Part shown: positions 19,287 through 27,941 of the stretch, one piece after another
Position numbering within the stretch: the first letter of the stretch is position 1
Layout: every line of letters begins with the position of its first letter
From: G963701675 sp963701675
Lineage (GTDB): Bacteria; Planctomycetota; Planctomycetia; Gemmatales; Gemmataceae
NCBI GenBank assembly: GCA_963701675.1
Contig: OY969623.1
Span: 248,001-312,000 of the forward strand
Reading direction: 5' to 3'
Length of the DNA stretch: 64,000 nt
The notes under the pieces: model-generated
Seen by the model: the letters and a program-made list of their open reading frames with translations, nothing else
Told to the model about the DNA's origin: nothing
The model's database searches: none
Made by a program: the position numbers and the translations under genes

Positions 19287-19649
19287 ATGATGGAAAAGGT
19301 AAATCTCGCACAGAAGCTTGGACAATTCTCCGAATCGTGGCAGCCGCGCATCGTCGCCGAGCTCAACGGGCAACACGTCAAGCTTGTCCGATTCAAGGGC
19401 CCCTTTGTTTGGCACCATCACGACAACGAAGACGAGCTGTTCCTGGTGGTGAAAGGGCGCTTTCGGATGGAGCTTCGCGATCGAGTCATCCCGCTGGAGG
19501 CCGGCGAGTTTCTCGTTGTCCCACGTGGAGTCGAGCATCGACCCGTTGCCGACGAGGATTGTGAGGTCATGCTGTTCGAGCCCGCCTCGACGCTGAACAC
19601 CGGCAACGTGCGAAACGAGCGAACGCTGGAACGGCTTGAACGGATTTAA
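19287..19649 (+). CDS. Single-domain cupin
   Basis: The start is taken at the ATG pair at 19287/19290 (MMEKVNLAQKLGQF) behind AGGAAAGGAA; the frame opens earlier inside the cyclase gene without a site. The 120-residue product has cupin motif 1 as WHHHDNEDELFLVVKGRFRM and motif 2 as GEFLVVPRGVEHRP, with the His/His/Glu and second His needed for a metal. It is the third gene of a short operon with YjbR and cyclase. Enzyme or sensor activity cannot be told from sequence. Confidence 0.88.
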   Translation: MMEKVNLAQKLGQFSESWQPRIVAELNGQHVKLVRFKGPFVWHHHDNEDELFLVVKGRFRMELRDRVIPLEAGEFLVVPRGVEHRPVADEDCEVMLFEPASTLNTGNVRNERTLERLERI

Positions 19650-19679
19650 GTGGGCGCTAAGCCGCAAGCGGGGGAGGAC

Positions 19680-20354
19680 TCATTTCAATTCCTTGAGCCG
19701 AACGTTTCGAATTTGGATGGGTTCATTCTCGCGGCTAAGGTGTTGAAAGCCGATGTGCCCCTTGCGCGGGCGCTCCTTCAATGGCGGCGCGTCGCTCCCG
19801 TCGTGGCGTTTCGTGGGTTTGTCAAAATCGTCGAGGTCGATGTCGAGAATTGATGCATCATTCAGCTTTGCCGTGAGCTTGTCGCCTTTAAGGGTGATCT
19901 GCATGCGGTTCCACTCCGTCGGGCGGTACATCTGTTTCGTCGGCGCGACGGCACGGTAGAGGGAACCGGTGAGTTCATCGGCTTTGGCGGACGGGTTGTA
20001 ACGCACGTCGGCGATCTGTAACTCGAGTCCGTCGAATGCGGGATCTCCTTTCATCGGAGCGCGCAAGGCCACGCCGCTGTTGCCGCGTTCGGTGAGCTTG
20101 ATCTCGAACTCCAAAACGAAGTCGCCGTACTCTTTCTCGCTCATGAGCCAGGTGCCGCGCTTCTGACCGGGCTGCAAGATTCCGTCTCGTACGGTCCACT
20201 CGGCGCCTCCCACCGGCGCGGCGACATCGTCCCATCGCCGGACGACCCATCCCATCGGCGTGCCGTCTTTCGTGAATAGGTCGAGGAACTTCTCGGAGTC
20301 ATTGATGCCGCAAGCCGTCGTTGCGACGAGAAGTGCAATGAAGTTGAGAGCCAT
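19680..20354 (-). CDS. DUF1080 (3-keto-disaccharide hydrolase-like) exported protein
   Basis: The 224-residue product has a short hydrophobic N-terminus (LNFIALLVATTACG) and the DUF1080 concanavalin-like fold: EWTVRDGILQPG, YGDFVLEFEIKL, NSGVALRAPM, GLELQIAD, WNRMQITLKGDKLTAKLN and KGHIGFQHL. These proteins are very numerous in planctomycetes and several act on 3-keto-glycosides or bind sugars. It is convergent with the cupin gene, 30 bases apart. Confidence 0.9.
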   Translation of the reverse strand: MALNFIALLVATTACGINDSEKFLDLFTKDGTPMGWVVRRWDDVAAPVGGAEWTVRDGILQPGQKRGTWLMSEKEYGDFVLEFEIKLTERGNSGVALRAPMKGDPAFDGLELQIADVRYNPSAKADELTGSLYRAVAPTKQMYRPTEWNRMQITLKGDKLTAKLNDASILDIDLDDFDKPTKRHDGSDAPPLKERPRKGHIGFQHLSRENEPIQIRNVRLKELK

Positions 20355-20383
20355 CGTCGAATTCTCCCGGTAGACATTCTTGA

Positions 20384-20441
20384 GTAGCCGAATTCGCCAG
20401 AATTCGGGAGCCCCGCCCCGAATTCTGGCGAGTTCGGCTAC
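20384..20441. terminator. 25-bp-arm inverted repeat downstream of FG-GAP protein 1
   Basis: GTAGCCGAATTCGCCAGAAT... (20384-20408) pairs with 20417-20441, one mismatch, loop AGCCCCGC. It lies right after the stop of the FG-GAP gene at 20451 and before the DUF1080 start. It can serve as terminator for the whole 20-kb array. It is one of several unrelated-text long palindromes in the window. Confidence 0.65.
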
Positions 20442-20450
20442 GCTGAGCGC

Positions 20451-22856
20451 TTAGCGTAACAAATCGGCGAGAAGATCAGAAAACGGATCAACATCAATCC
20501 CGCGAAGGTGGGCTCGGCCGAAATGCAGAACCGAAGGCTTCGCAGACGGGACATTGGAATCCTCGGCTATCGGATCAGGAGTCGTCACCGGACGTGCGAA
20601 TACCCGATGCGGTTGCAGATCACCCGGCTGGTTGCCGCCGGGGCGAGACGGGGCAGGGGGAATCGCCCAGACACCGTCGTTCACTAGGACACTAATCATA
20701 CCGATGCTGACATTGTTGGCGACCGCAATGTCAGGTCTGCCGTCGCCGCTGACGTCGCCCACCGCCACGGCGACAGGGTTAGGGCCGGCCGCGAAACCAC
20801 TATAGCCGAAGAATACACCGCTTCCATCGCCTAGAAAGACGCTGACCTCGCTGCTTCCCGGACGAGTGATCGCCAGGTCCTGGGTGCCGTTACTATCAAA
20901 GTCTCCACTCGCCAAAGAACGCGGCGAACCACCGACGGAGTATGAAACCGGCGGCTGGAATGTCCCATTTCCATTGCCCAGCAGCACCTTGAACGCGTTG
21001 TCACCGGAACTCGCCACGATGACGTCCGCCTTGAGGTCGCCGCTAAAATCGGCCACCAACAGCGCCGTTGGGCTGACGCCGGCCGTATAGAGAATCGGCG
21101 GCAAGAACGTGCCGTCGCCCGCGTTCATCAAAACCGAAATCGTGCCGAACGTTTGATTGTTCGTCACCACGAAATCGGTGCGCCGATCCTTGTTCAGATC
21201 CATAGCCGCCACGCCGCTCGGCGATGGACCGGCTGAGTAGCTCGCGGGTGGTTTGAAGGTGCCGTTGCCGTTGCCAAGCAAGACGCTCACGGTGCCGTTG
21301 GAAAGGTTGTTGCTCACAACAAGGTCCTTCTTGCCGTCGCGATCCAGATCGAATAATTGCAGTGAATTGGGAGACGATCCCGACGGAGAAACCAAGGTGG
21401 CTTGGAAGGTGCCGTCACCGTTGCCGATGAGCACGCCGACGGTGCCGCTGCCGGAATTGGCGACGGCAAGATCCGGAATGCTGTCGCTGTTAATAAGCCC
21501 GGAGACGATTGCGACGGGACTCGAGCCGGCCGCGTAACTGGTCGCCGCGAAAAACGTATTGTCGCCCTTGTTGATCAGGACATTAATGGCGCCGGTGCCG
21601 GAGATATTGTTGGCCACGGCCATGTCGATTTTGCCATCGGCATTCAGGTCTGTCGTTACGATCGCGGAAGGATTGTTGCCGGCGCCGAAGCTGGCGAGGG
21701 TGAGAAACGAGCCATCGCCGCGATTGAGCAGGATACTGACCGTGTTGGCATTGTTGTTAGCGGCGGCAACGTCGGTGGCGCCGTCCTGGTTGAAGTCGCC
21801 GGCGGCCAAGGAAGTCGAAACACCGCCGCCCGCCGCGTAGGTCACCTTGTCCTGGAATGTGCCGTCGCCGCGGCCCTTAAGCACACTGACCGTTCCGTCG
21901 TTGTTGGCGGTGACAATGTCAAGCTCGGCATCCGTATCGAGCAGCACAGTGAGCAAGGCACCGGGGTTGGGCCCCGAGGAGAAGTGGATCGCCGGCTTGA
22001 AACTACCGTCGCCGCGATTCTGCAGGATGCTCACGGAACCGCCGTTGAGATTACTGGCCACCGCAATATCTCGATGGCCGTCGTTCGTGAAGTCGCCGGC
22101 GACCAAGGCCGTCGGTGATGAGCCCGCCGGATAGGCGGCCCGGTTGGTGAACGTCCCGTCCGCCACACCCTTCAAGACCGTGATCGTGCCGCTGCTCACG
22201 GCGTTAACCATCGCCAAGTCCGTAATGCCGTCACCCGTGACATCGGTGGCGATGACAGAGCGCGGGTTTGAGCCCGCGGAATAGACGACCGGCGCCTGAA
22301 ACGAGCCGTTGCCTGCCCCGAGGAAGATGTGAAGCGTGCCGGAGCTGAGATCGTTGGACACGACGACATCGAGTTTGCCATCGCTATTGAAATCGGCAAC
22401 GCCGACCGACGACGGGCTGTTGCCACAGAGGTAATTCAACGGCGGCAGAAACGTGCCGTCGCCTCGGCCTGTCAGGAAGCTCATCGTGCCCGATCCGTTG
22501 TTTACGACGACAAGGTCCAGGTCCGTATCAGCGGTGAACTGGCCCATCGCCAACGCCACGGGATTGGCGCCGACGGTCTGAGTTCCGGGCGACGCGAACG
22601 TTCCGTTGCTGTTACCGAGCAAGACGCTGATGGTGCCGCTGCTCACATTATTGGTTACCGCAAGATCGGGGTTGCCGTCGGCATTCAGATCGCCAACCGC
22701 GACGGCCCGCGCGTTCACTCCGGCAAAATAGGCTGCCGGCGTTGTCACAAAGCTGGGAAGCGCTCGACCTTCGAGACATTCCAGCCTCATAGCGCGGGAT
22801 AGCGGTGTCCGCTGCCGAGCGGCACATCGATTCGGTTTCCTCGTTAGGTAAGTCAT
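20451..22856 (-). CDS. FG-GAP/VCBS repeat exported protein 1
   Basis: The 801-residue product opens with a basic leader and the sorting-type motif RLECLEGRALPSF, then consists of about 15 FG-GAP blades. Each carries a calcium-type loop (for example DLNADGNPDLAVTNN, DFNSDGKLDVVVSND) and a VLLGNSNGTF-like turn. It ends in a Pro-rich linker (PAPSRPGGNQPGDLQP) and a short tail. Such integrin-like propellers are usually cell-surface or secreted, calcium-stabilised binding proteins. It is the last gene of the array. The N-terminal motif resembles the LEPR-XLL type motif of large exported planctomycete proteins. Confidence 0.9.
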   Translation of the reverse strand: MTYLTRKPNRCAARQRTPLSRAMRLECLEGRALPSFVTTPAAYFAGVNARAVAVGDLNADGNPDLAVTNNVSSGTISVLLGNSNGTFASPGTQTVGANPVALAMGQFTADTDLDLVVVNNGSGTMSFLTGRGDGTFLPPLNYLCGNSPSSVGVADFNSDGKLDVVVSNDLSSGTLHIFLGAGNGSFQAPVVYSAGSNPRSVIATDVTGDGITDLAMVNAVSSGTITVLKGVADGTFTNRAAYPAGSSPTALVAGDFTNDGHRDIAVASNLNGGSVSILQNRGDGSFKPAIHFSSGPNPGALLTVLLDTDAELDIVTANNDGTVSVLKGRGDGTFQDKVTYAAGGGVSTSLAAGDFNQDGATDVAAANNNANTVSILLNRGDGSFLTLASFGAGNNPSAIVTTDLNADGKIDMAVANNISGTGAINVLINKGDNTFFAATSYAAGSSPVAIVSGLINSDSIPDLAVANSGSGTVGVLIGNGDGTFQATLVSPSGSSPNSLQLFDLDRDGKKDLVVSNNLSNGTVSVLLGNGNGTFKPPASYSAGPSPSGVAAMDLNKDRRTDFVVTNNQTFGTISVLMNAGDGTFLPPILYTAGVSPTALLVADFSGDLKADVIVASSGDNAFKVLLGNGNGTFQPPVSYSVGGSPRSLASGDFDSNGTQDLAITRPGSSEVSVFLGDGSGVFFGYSGFAAGPNPVAVAVGDVSGDGRPDIAVANNVSIGMISVLVNDGVWAIPPAPSRPGGNQPGDLQPHRVFARPVTTPDPIAEDSNVPSAKPSVLHFGRAHLRGIDVDPFSDLLADLLR

Positions 22857-22946
22857 GACGCTCCTCCTCGAAAAGAATGTAAAGGGTAAGAACTCTGTCT
22901 TGCCATTCCGTTCGGATGCCGAGTTCTCAAACGCACCCGGCTTGCT

Positions 22947-25427
22947 CTAAGTTGACTCCTTCAGCGCCAACTCTAATCCGAAATCGCACACGACCAGTAC
23001 GGGAGTCGATGGTCGCACAAAGCGAGCGATCGCCGAAATTGGTGTCGCGCCGCGACTGAACGATGGGTGTTCCTCGAGCCCAACCGCGTCGTGGGCCACC
23101 GGCGAGAGTCGGTCGGCCCGGTTTTGAACGTGCATGTCGTGCGTAATCAGCTGAGGTGCTATGCCGTGCGCCACGTCGAGCCGCAAACCTCCAGAAATCG
23201 GCGCCGGGCCCCAGTCGGCGGCGTTGAAAACGAGGCTTACCGGGTTGAAACTGCCGAAGCCGGTGCCGAAGCCTTCCGTGTTTCCGATGCCGACATCCAC
23301 CGCGCCGTCGGCGTTGTAATCGTCGACGGTGATGTATCGCGGCTCCGGTCCGACAACATAGAAAAGCGTGTCAAACACGCCGCCACCCGCGTTTATCATG
23401 AAAGTGCCCGTTCCGCCGGGATGCACGGCAACGATATCCAGCATGCCGTCGGCGTTAAAGTCGCCCACTTCTACGTCGGTTTGCCAACCGACCAAGTACG
23501 TTACCGGCGCATTGAATGTTCCGTCCGCGTTGCCGGTCAGTACGCTGACCCCAAGGGTGCCGCCGCCAATCAAATCGAGGATGCCGTCACCGCTGACATC
23601 GCCGACCGCAATCGATTGCAGTTGTGTGTCGTACTCGACGTAGGGCTTGAAACTGCCGTCTCCTCGGTTGATCAATACGGCCATGTTGTAAAGGCAACAA
23701 CCAGTATCCACGGTTACGATGTCTGGGAAGCCGTCACCATTGAAATCGGCGGCAGCCAGATCAGCGAAAAAGTAGGGTAAACCGTAGATGGTGTCGGAAT
23801 GAAGAGTTCCATCGCCGTTGCCGAGCACTATACCGACGGTCACATTGTCGTTGGTAACCGCGGCGTCGATGTGGCCGTCGCCATTAAAGTCGGCGGCGGC
23901 AATGCCCCGCGCATTCCCGCCGGACAAATAGACGATGTCGTTGCCAAACGTTCCGTCGCCATTCCCCAAGAGAACCGTGACACCGTCGACGGTTCCTTCC
24001 GCGGCGAGGATATCCAGTATGCCGTCCTCATTGAGGTCCGCCAGCGTCACCGCAAACGGCCGAGTCCCCGCGGGATAACTGACCGGCGGATCGAACGTGC
24101 CGGCGCCGGCGTTCAAGACGACAAACACGGCCGCGCCAGTGGGGGCCGCGTTACTGTTGGAAAAAACGAAATCCGGTAAGCCGTCGCCGTTGAGGTCGCC
24201 GGAAGCCATCCCGGCTAGTCCGACGGAGGCCGAGTAGAGAGGACCGGAATTGAAGGCTCCATTGCCCAGCCCCGTGATCAAGGCGATCGCCCCCTTGGTT
24301 TCGTTTACGAAGCCTGTTGCGACGGCGACATCCGCAATGCCGTCCGAGTCAAAGTCGTCCGTTACCGTCGAAACCGGAAACGGACCGGCGGCGTGGAAAT
24401 CCGGCGGGAAGAAGCTGCCATCGCCATGGTTGAAGAGGACGTTGACGCGGTAGACTTCGTAACTGTTATGCGCGGATGGCACAATCAGGTCGAGGTCGCC
24501 GTCGGCATCGAGGTCCGCGGCATCAATGTCCTTGGGAATCGCGCCCACCGTGTAAGTCGTACTCGCGCCAAAACTGCCGTCGCCGGCGCCGAGGCGGACT
24601 TCAATCGTCTTGGCACAGGTGGAACAGTCATATGCATTCGGCAGGTGATTCGCCGTGGCAATGTCGAGTTTGCCGTCGCCGTTGAGGTCGGCCAACGTAG
24701 AGTCGCCCGGACTATTGGTTGTGTAAACAGGCCCGCTCACAACGGCACTGCCGCCGCCGTCGCCTAGGAGAACGACGAGCAAACCGTTATTCTGCGACAG
24801 GAAGCCGCCCGCCACGATGTCGTCGAGACCGTCATTGTTGATATCGCCGGCAGCGATCGTTTCGCCCCTGGTCTCGATGTTGATGTGCACGACGGGTGCG
24901 AAATTGCCGCCACCCACGCCTTTTAGGATGCTGGCGCCGTAAACGCCCTGGAGATAATCATTGCTCACGCCAATGTCCGCATTGCCGTCGCCATTGAAAT
25001 CACCGACGGCGACATCGCTCGGCCTCGTCCCAGCGGCGTACGTCAGGGGCCGCCGAAACACACCGGTGCCCGAGCCGCGCAGCACCGTGACGGTATCGCT
25101 CCCGTAGTTCGCCGTGATCAGATCGAGCTTCCCGTCGCCCGTAATATCCGCGACTTCGAGCGCCTGGGCATTCTTACCGGCCGTTTGAAAAACCTTAGGT
25201 GGCTGAAACGTACCGTTGCCGGCGTTCAGGATCACACTGACCGTGCTAAGCGGGTTCGCGGCATTAAGGACCGCCAAGTCCGGCAGCCCATCCGCATTGA
25301 AATCGCCGCCCACCATGTCGACCGGCGACAGACCCGCCGGAAACACCGTCGGCGCCGCGAAGCTCAGCACATCGCGGCGCTCCAGGCGCTCGATGGTAAG
25401 TCGACTCTTTGCTAATTTCGATCGCAT
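22947..25427 (-). CDS. FG-GAP/VCBS repeat exported protein 2
   Basis: The 826-residue product opens MRSKLAKSRLTIERLERRDV then LSFAAPTVFPAGLSP, the same leader type as its neighbour. Many FG-GAP blades follow with DxNxDGxxD loops (DFNADGLPDLAVLN, DLNGDGKLDIATAN). A Cys pair appears in one blade (DCSTCAKTIEV), another in GCCLYN. The C-terminus (SGGLRLDVAHGIAPQLITHD onward) is non-repetitive. It is closely similar to protein 3 along its whole length, so the two arose by tandem duplication. Spacing to the upstream gene is 31 bases. Confidence 0.9.
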   Translation of the reverse strand: MRSKLAKSRLTIERLERRDVLSFAAPTVFPAGLSPVDMVGGDFNADGLPDLAVLNAANPLSTVSVILNAGNGTFQPPKVFQTAGKNAQALEVADITGDGKLDLITANYGSDTVTVLRGSGTGVFRRPLTYAAGTRPSDVAVGDFNGDGNADIGVSNDYLQGVYGASILKGVGGGNFAPVVHINIETRGETIAAGDINNDGLDDIVAGGFLSQNNGLLVVLLGDGGGSAVVSGPVYTTNSPGDSTLADLNGDGKLDIATANHLPNAYDCSTCAKTIEVRLGAGDGSFGASTTYTVGAIPKDIDAADLDADGDLDLIVPSAHNSYEVYRVNVLFNHGDGSFFPPDFHAAGPFPVSTVTDDFDSDGIADVAVATGFVNETKGAIALITGLGNGAFNSGPLYSASVGLAGMASGDLNGDGLPDFVFSNSNAAPTGAAVFVVLNAGAGTFDPPVSYPAGTRPFAVTLADLNEDGILDILAAEGTVDGVTVLLGNGDGTFGNDIVYLSGGNARGIAAADFNGDGHIDAAVTNDNVTVGIVLGNGDGTLHSDTIYGLPYFFADLAAADFNGDGFPDIVTVDTGCCLYNMAVLINRGDGSFKPYVEYDTQLQSIAVGDVSGDGILDLIGGGTLGVSVLTGNADGTFNAPVTYLVGWQTDVEVGDFNADGMLDIVAVHPGGTGTFMINAGGGVFDTLFYVVGPEPRYITVDDYNADGAVDVGIGNTEGFGTGFGSFNPVSLVFNAADWGPAPISGGLRLDVAHGIAPQLITHDMHVQNRADRLSPVAHDAVGLEEHPSFSRGATPISAIARFVRPSTPVLVVCDFGLELALKEST

Positions 25428-25458
25428 GACAACCCTCGGTTCGGGAATCCAATTTTGG

Positions 25459-27870
25459 TTAAAAGTTCCAGTTCATGATCATGTCGTCCGCCACTTGGTC
25501 GCTGTGTGTGGCGACGGCGCGGATGATTCGCGCGACATGCTTGCGTTGCGGTCTCTCATGGGCGGTTTGTTCGGATTCCGGATGGTTGTCATCCTTGATT
25601 TCGCTCAATACGGGCGTGATCGGCGCCGACTCAGAGCCCAGCGTGACTGTGGATAACACGTCCACTCCTGGTCTTCCGCTGATCGGCGCCGGACCCCAGT
25701 CGGCGGCGTTGAAGAGAAGGCTTACGGGTTGCAAATTGCTCAAGCCGGGGCCGAAATCTTCTTGATTTCCAATACCAATGTCTATCGCGCCGTCGGCGTT
25801 GTAGTCGGCGACGGTAAGAAATGCTGGCGCTGGGCCGGCTATGTAAACGAGCGAATCGAAGACGCCGCCGGCGTTGATCAGAACGGTGGCGATTCCGTCG
25901 GGGTGGATGGCGACAATGTCGAGAAGGCCGTCCGCGTCGAAGTCGCCGACCTCCGCGTCAAAGTGTTCCCCGACTGCGTAGGTGACCGGCGGATTGAACG
26001 ACCCATCCGAATTGCCCGTGAGCACGCTGACACCGCCGACGCCCGCGCCGATCAAATCGAGAATGCCATCGCCGCCGACATCACCAACTGTGATCGACAG
26101 CAGCAAGGTGTCATACTCGTCGAAAGGCTTGAAACTGCCGTCCCCGCGGTTGATCAACACGGCGGTGTTATACTGGCAACAGCCAGACCCCGCGGTCACC
26201 AGATCCGGGAAGCCGTCCCCGTTGAAATCTCCAGTGGCGAGATGCCCGAATGTGGACGGCAGGCCGTAAACCGTGTCGGCCAGCAAGGTGCCGTCGCCCG
26301 CGCCGAGCATTATGCCGACAGTGGCATTATGGTTAGTGGTGGCGGCGTCGATGTGGCCATCGCCATTGAAATCGGCCGCGACAACCTCGGACGCATTTCC
26401 GCCTGATAAGTACACAATATCGGCGCCAAAAGTACCGTCGCCGTTTCCAAGCAGGACCGTGACGCCGTCCACGTTGCTTTCCGCGGTGAGGATATCAAGG
26501 ATGCCATCCTCATTGAGATCCGCCAGGGTCACACCGCGGGGCCGGTTGCCCGCCGGATAACTAACCGGCGGATCGAATGTGCCTCCACCCGCGTTCAAAA
26601 CGACAAACACCGCAGCGCCCGTGGAAGAAGAGTCACTGTTGGAAAAGACAAAGTCCGGCAAGCCGTCACCGTTCAGGTCGCCGGTCGCCATCCCCCTTAT
26701 CTCCTCCACGGCCGAGTAGAGCGGCGCGGAATTGAGGGCGCCGGCGCCGAGTCCCTTTATCAAGGCCACGAAGCCATTCGTTTCGTTGACGCCGCCGGTG
26801 GCCACTGCGATGTCGACGATGCCGTCTAGATCAAAGTCAGCCGTCACGGTGGAAACGGGCAACGGACCGGCCGCATGAAAATCCGGGTGATGATAACTTC
26901 CGTCCCCGTTGTTGAACAGGATCGCCAGATACTTGTGGCCGGGCACGAAAAGTTCGAGATCGCCGTCGGCGTCGAGGTCCGCAGCGTCGATGTCCTTGGG
27001 GACCAGGTTCACAATGTAGGACGAGCTGGCACCGAAAGTGCCGTCGCCGGCGCCCAGCCGAACTTCAATCGTATAAGTGGCGTTCGGAATGTGATTCGCC
27101 GTGGCGAGGTCGAGGTTGCCATCGCCGTTCAAGTCAGCCAAGGTGGAATCACCGGGACTATTCGTTCCGTATGACGGCCCGCTCGTAACGGTACCGCCGC
27201 CGTCACCCATCAGCACCGTGAGCAAACCGGAGTTCACAGACAGATAACCGCCCACCACAAGATCGTCGAGGCCGTCGTTATCGAGATCGCCCGCCGTGAT
27301 GGTCTTTCCTTTGGTGTTAACGTTGAAATGCTGCACTGGTGCGAAATTGCCGCCGCCTGTGCCTTCGAGAATGCTCGCGCTGTAGATGCCTGTGAAATAG
27401 TCGTTGCTGACGGCGATGTCGGCATTGCCGTCGCCGTTGAAATCACCAATGGCGACATCGCTCGGCCGTTCCCCAGCCGCATAGGTCAACGGCCGGCGAA
27501 ACACACCGGTTCCGGAGCCACGAAGCACAGTGACCGTGTCGCTCCCATAGTTCGCGGTGATTAGATCGAGTTTCCCGTCGCCTGTCACATCCGCGACGTC
27601 GAGCGCCTGGATGTCCTTTCCGGCGGTTTGAAATGTCTTGGGCGGCTGAAACGTGCCATCGCCTGCGTTCAAATGCACGCTCACGGTACCCAACGCGCTC
27701 GTCGAATTGACTACCGCTAAATCCAGCAGTCCGTCCGCGTTGAAATCGCCGCCCGCCATATCCACCGGCTTCAAGCCGGCCGGGAAAACCTCCGGCGCCA
27801 TAAAGCTCGGCACATCGCGCCGCTCGAGCCGCTCGATAGTGAGTCGATTCTTTGCTAATTTCGCTCGCAT
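25459..27870 (-). CDS. FG-GAP/VCBS repeat exported protein 3
   Basis: The start is taken at 27870 (MRAKLAKNRLTIERLERRDV), which has GGAGG seven bases upstream; the longer frame to 27936 adds 22 residues with no site. The 803-residue product repeats protein 2 almost blade for blade (for example GSDTVTVLRGSGTGVFRRPL in both, ADFNGDGHIDAA in both), but lacks the DCSTC insert. The C-terminal tail differs (LSTVTLGSESAPITPVLSEI). The role is probably surface binding or matrix building, dependent on calcium. Confidence 0.9.
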   Translation of the reverse strand: MRAKLAKNRLTIERLERRDVPSFMAPEVFPAGLKPVDMAGGDFNADGLLDLAVVNSTSALGTVSVHLNAGDGTFQPPKTFQTAGKDIQALDVADVTGDGKLDLITANYGSDTVTVLRGSGTGVFRRPLTYAAGERPSDVAIGDFNGDGNADIAVSNDYFTGIYSASILEGTGGGNFAPVQHFNVNTKGKTITAGDLDNDGLDDLVVGGYLSVNSGLLTVLMGDGGGTVTSGPSYGTNSPGDSTLADLNGDGNLDLATANHIPNATYTIEVRLGAGDGTFGASSSYIVNLVPKDIDAADLDADGDLELFVPGHKYLAILFNNGDGSYHHPDFHAAGPLPVSTVTADFDLDGIVDIAVATGGVNETNGFVALIKGLGAGALNSAPLYSAVEEIRGMATGDLNGDGLPDFVFSNSDSSSTGAAVFVVLNAGGGTFDPPVSYPAGNRPRGVTLADLNEDGILDILTAESNVDGVTVLLGNGDGTFGADIVYLSGGNASEVVAADFNGDGHIDAATTNHNATVGIMLGAGDGTLLADTVYGLPSTFGHLATGDFNGDGFPDLVTAGSGCCQYNTAVLINRGDGSFKPFDEYDTLLLSITVGDVGGDGILDLIGAGVGGVSVLTGNSDGSFNPPVTYAVGEHFDAEVGDFDADGLLDIVAIHPDGIATVLINAGGVFDSLVYIAGPAPAFLTVADYNADGAIDIGIGNQEDFGPGLSNLQPVSLLFNAADWGPAPISGRPGVDVLSTVTLGSESAPITPVLSEIKDDNHPESEQTAHERPQRKHVARIIRAVATHSDQVADDMIMNWNF

Positions 27871-27941
27871 GACAATCCTCCGTCGGGGGCCGGGATGAGT
27901 CTTCAGTGTTTGCGAACACATGAACGTGTTCTCCAAGAGGA

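Noticed and set aside
20700..27700. Periodic DNA repeats of about 180-200 bases that could be taken for a CRISPR or satellite array.
   Set aside because: The repeats are the coding units of FG-GAP blades, vary in sequence and keep frame; there are no uniform spacers.
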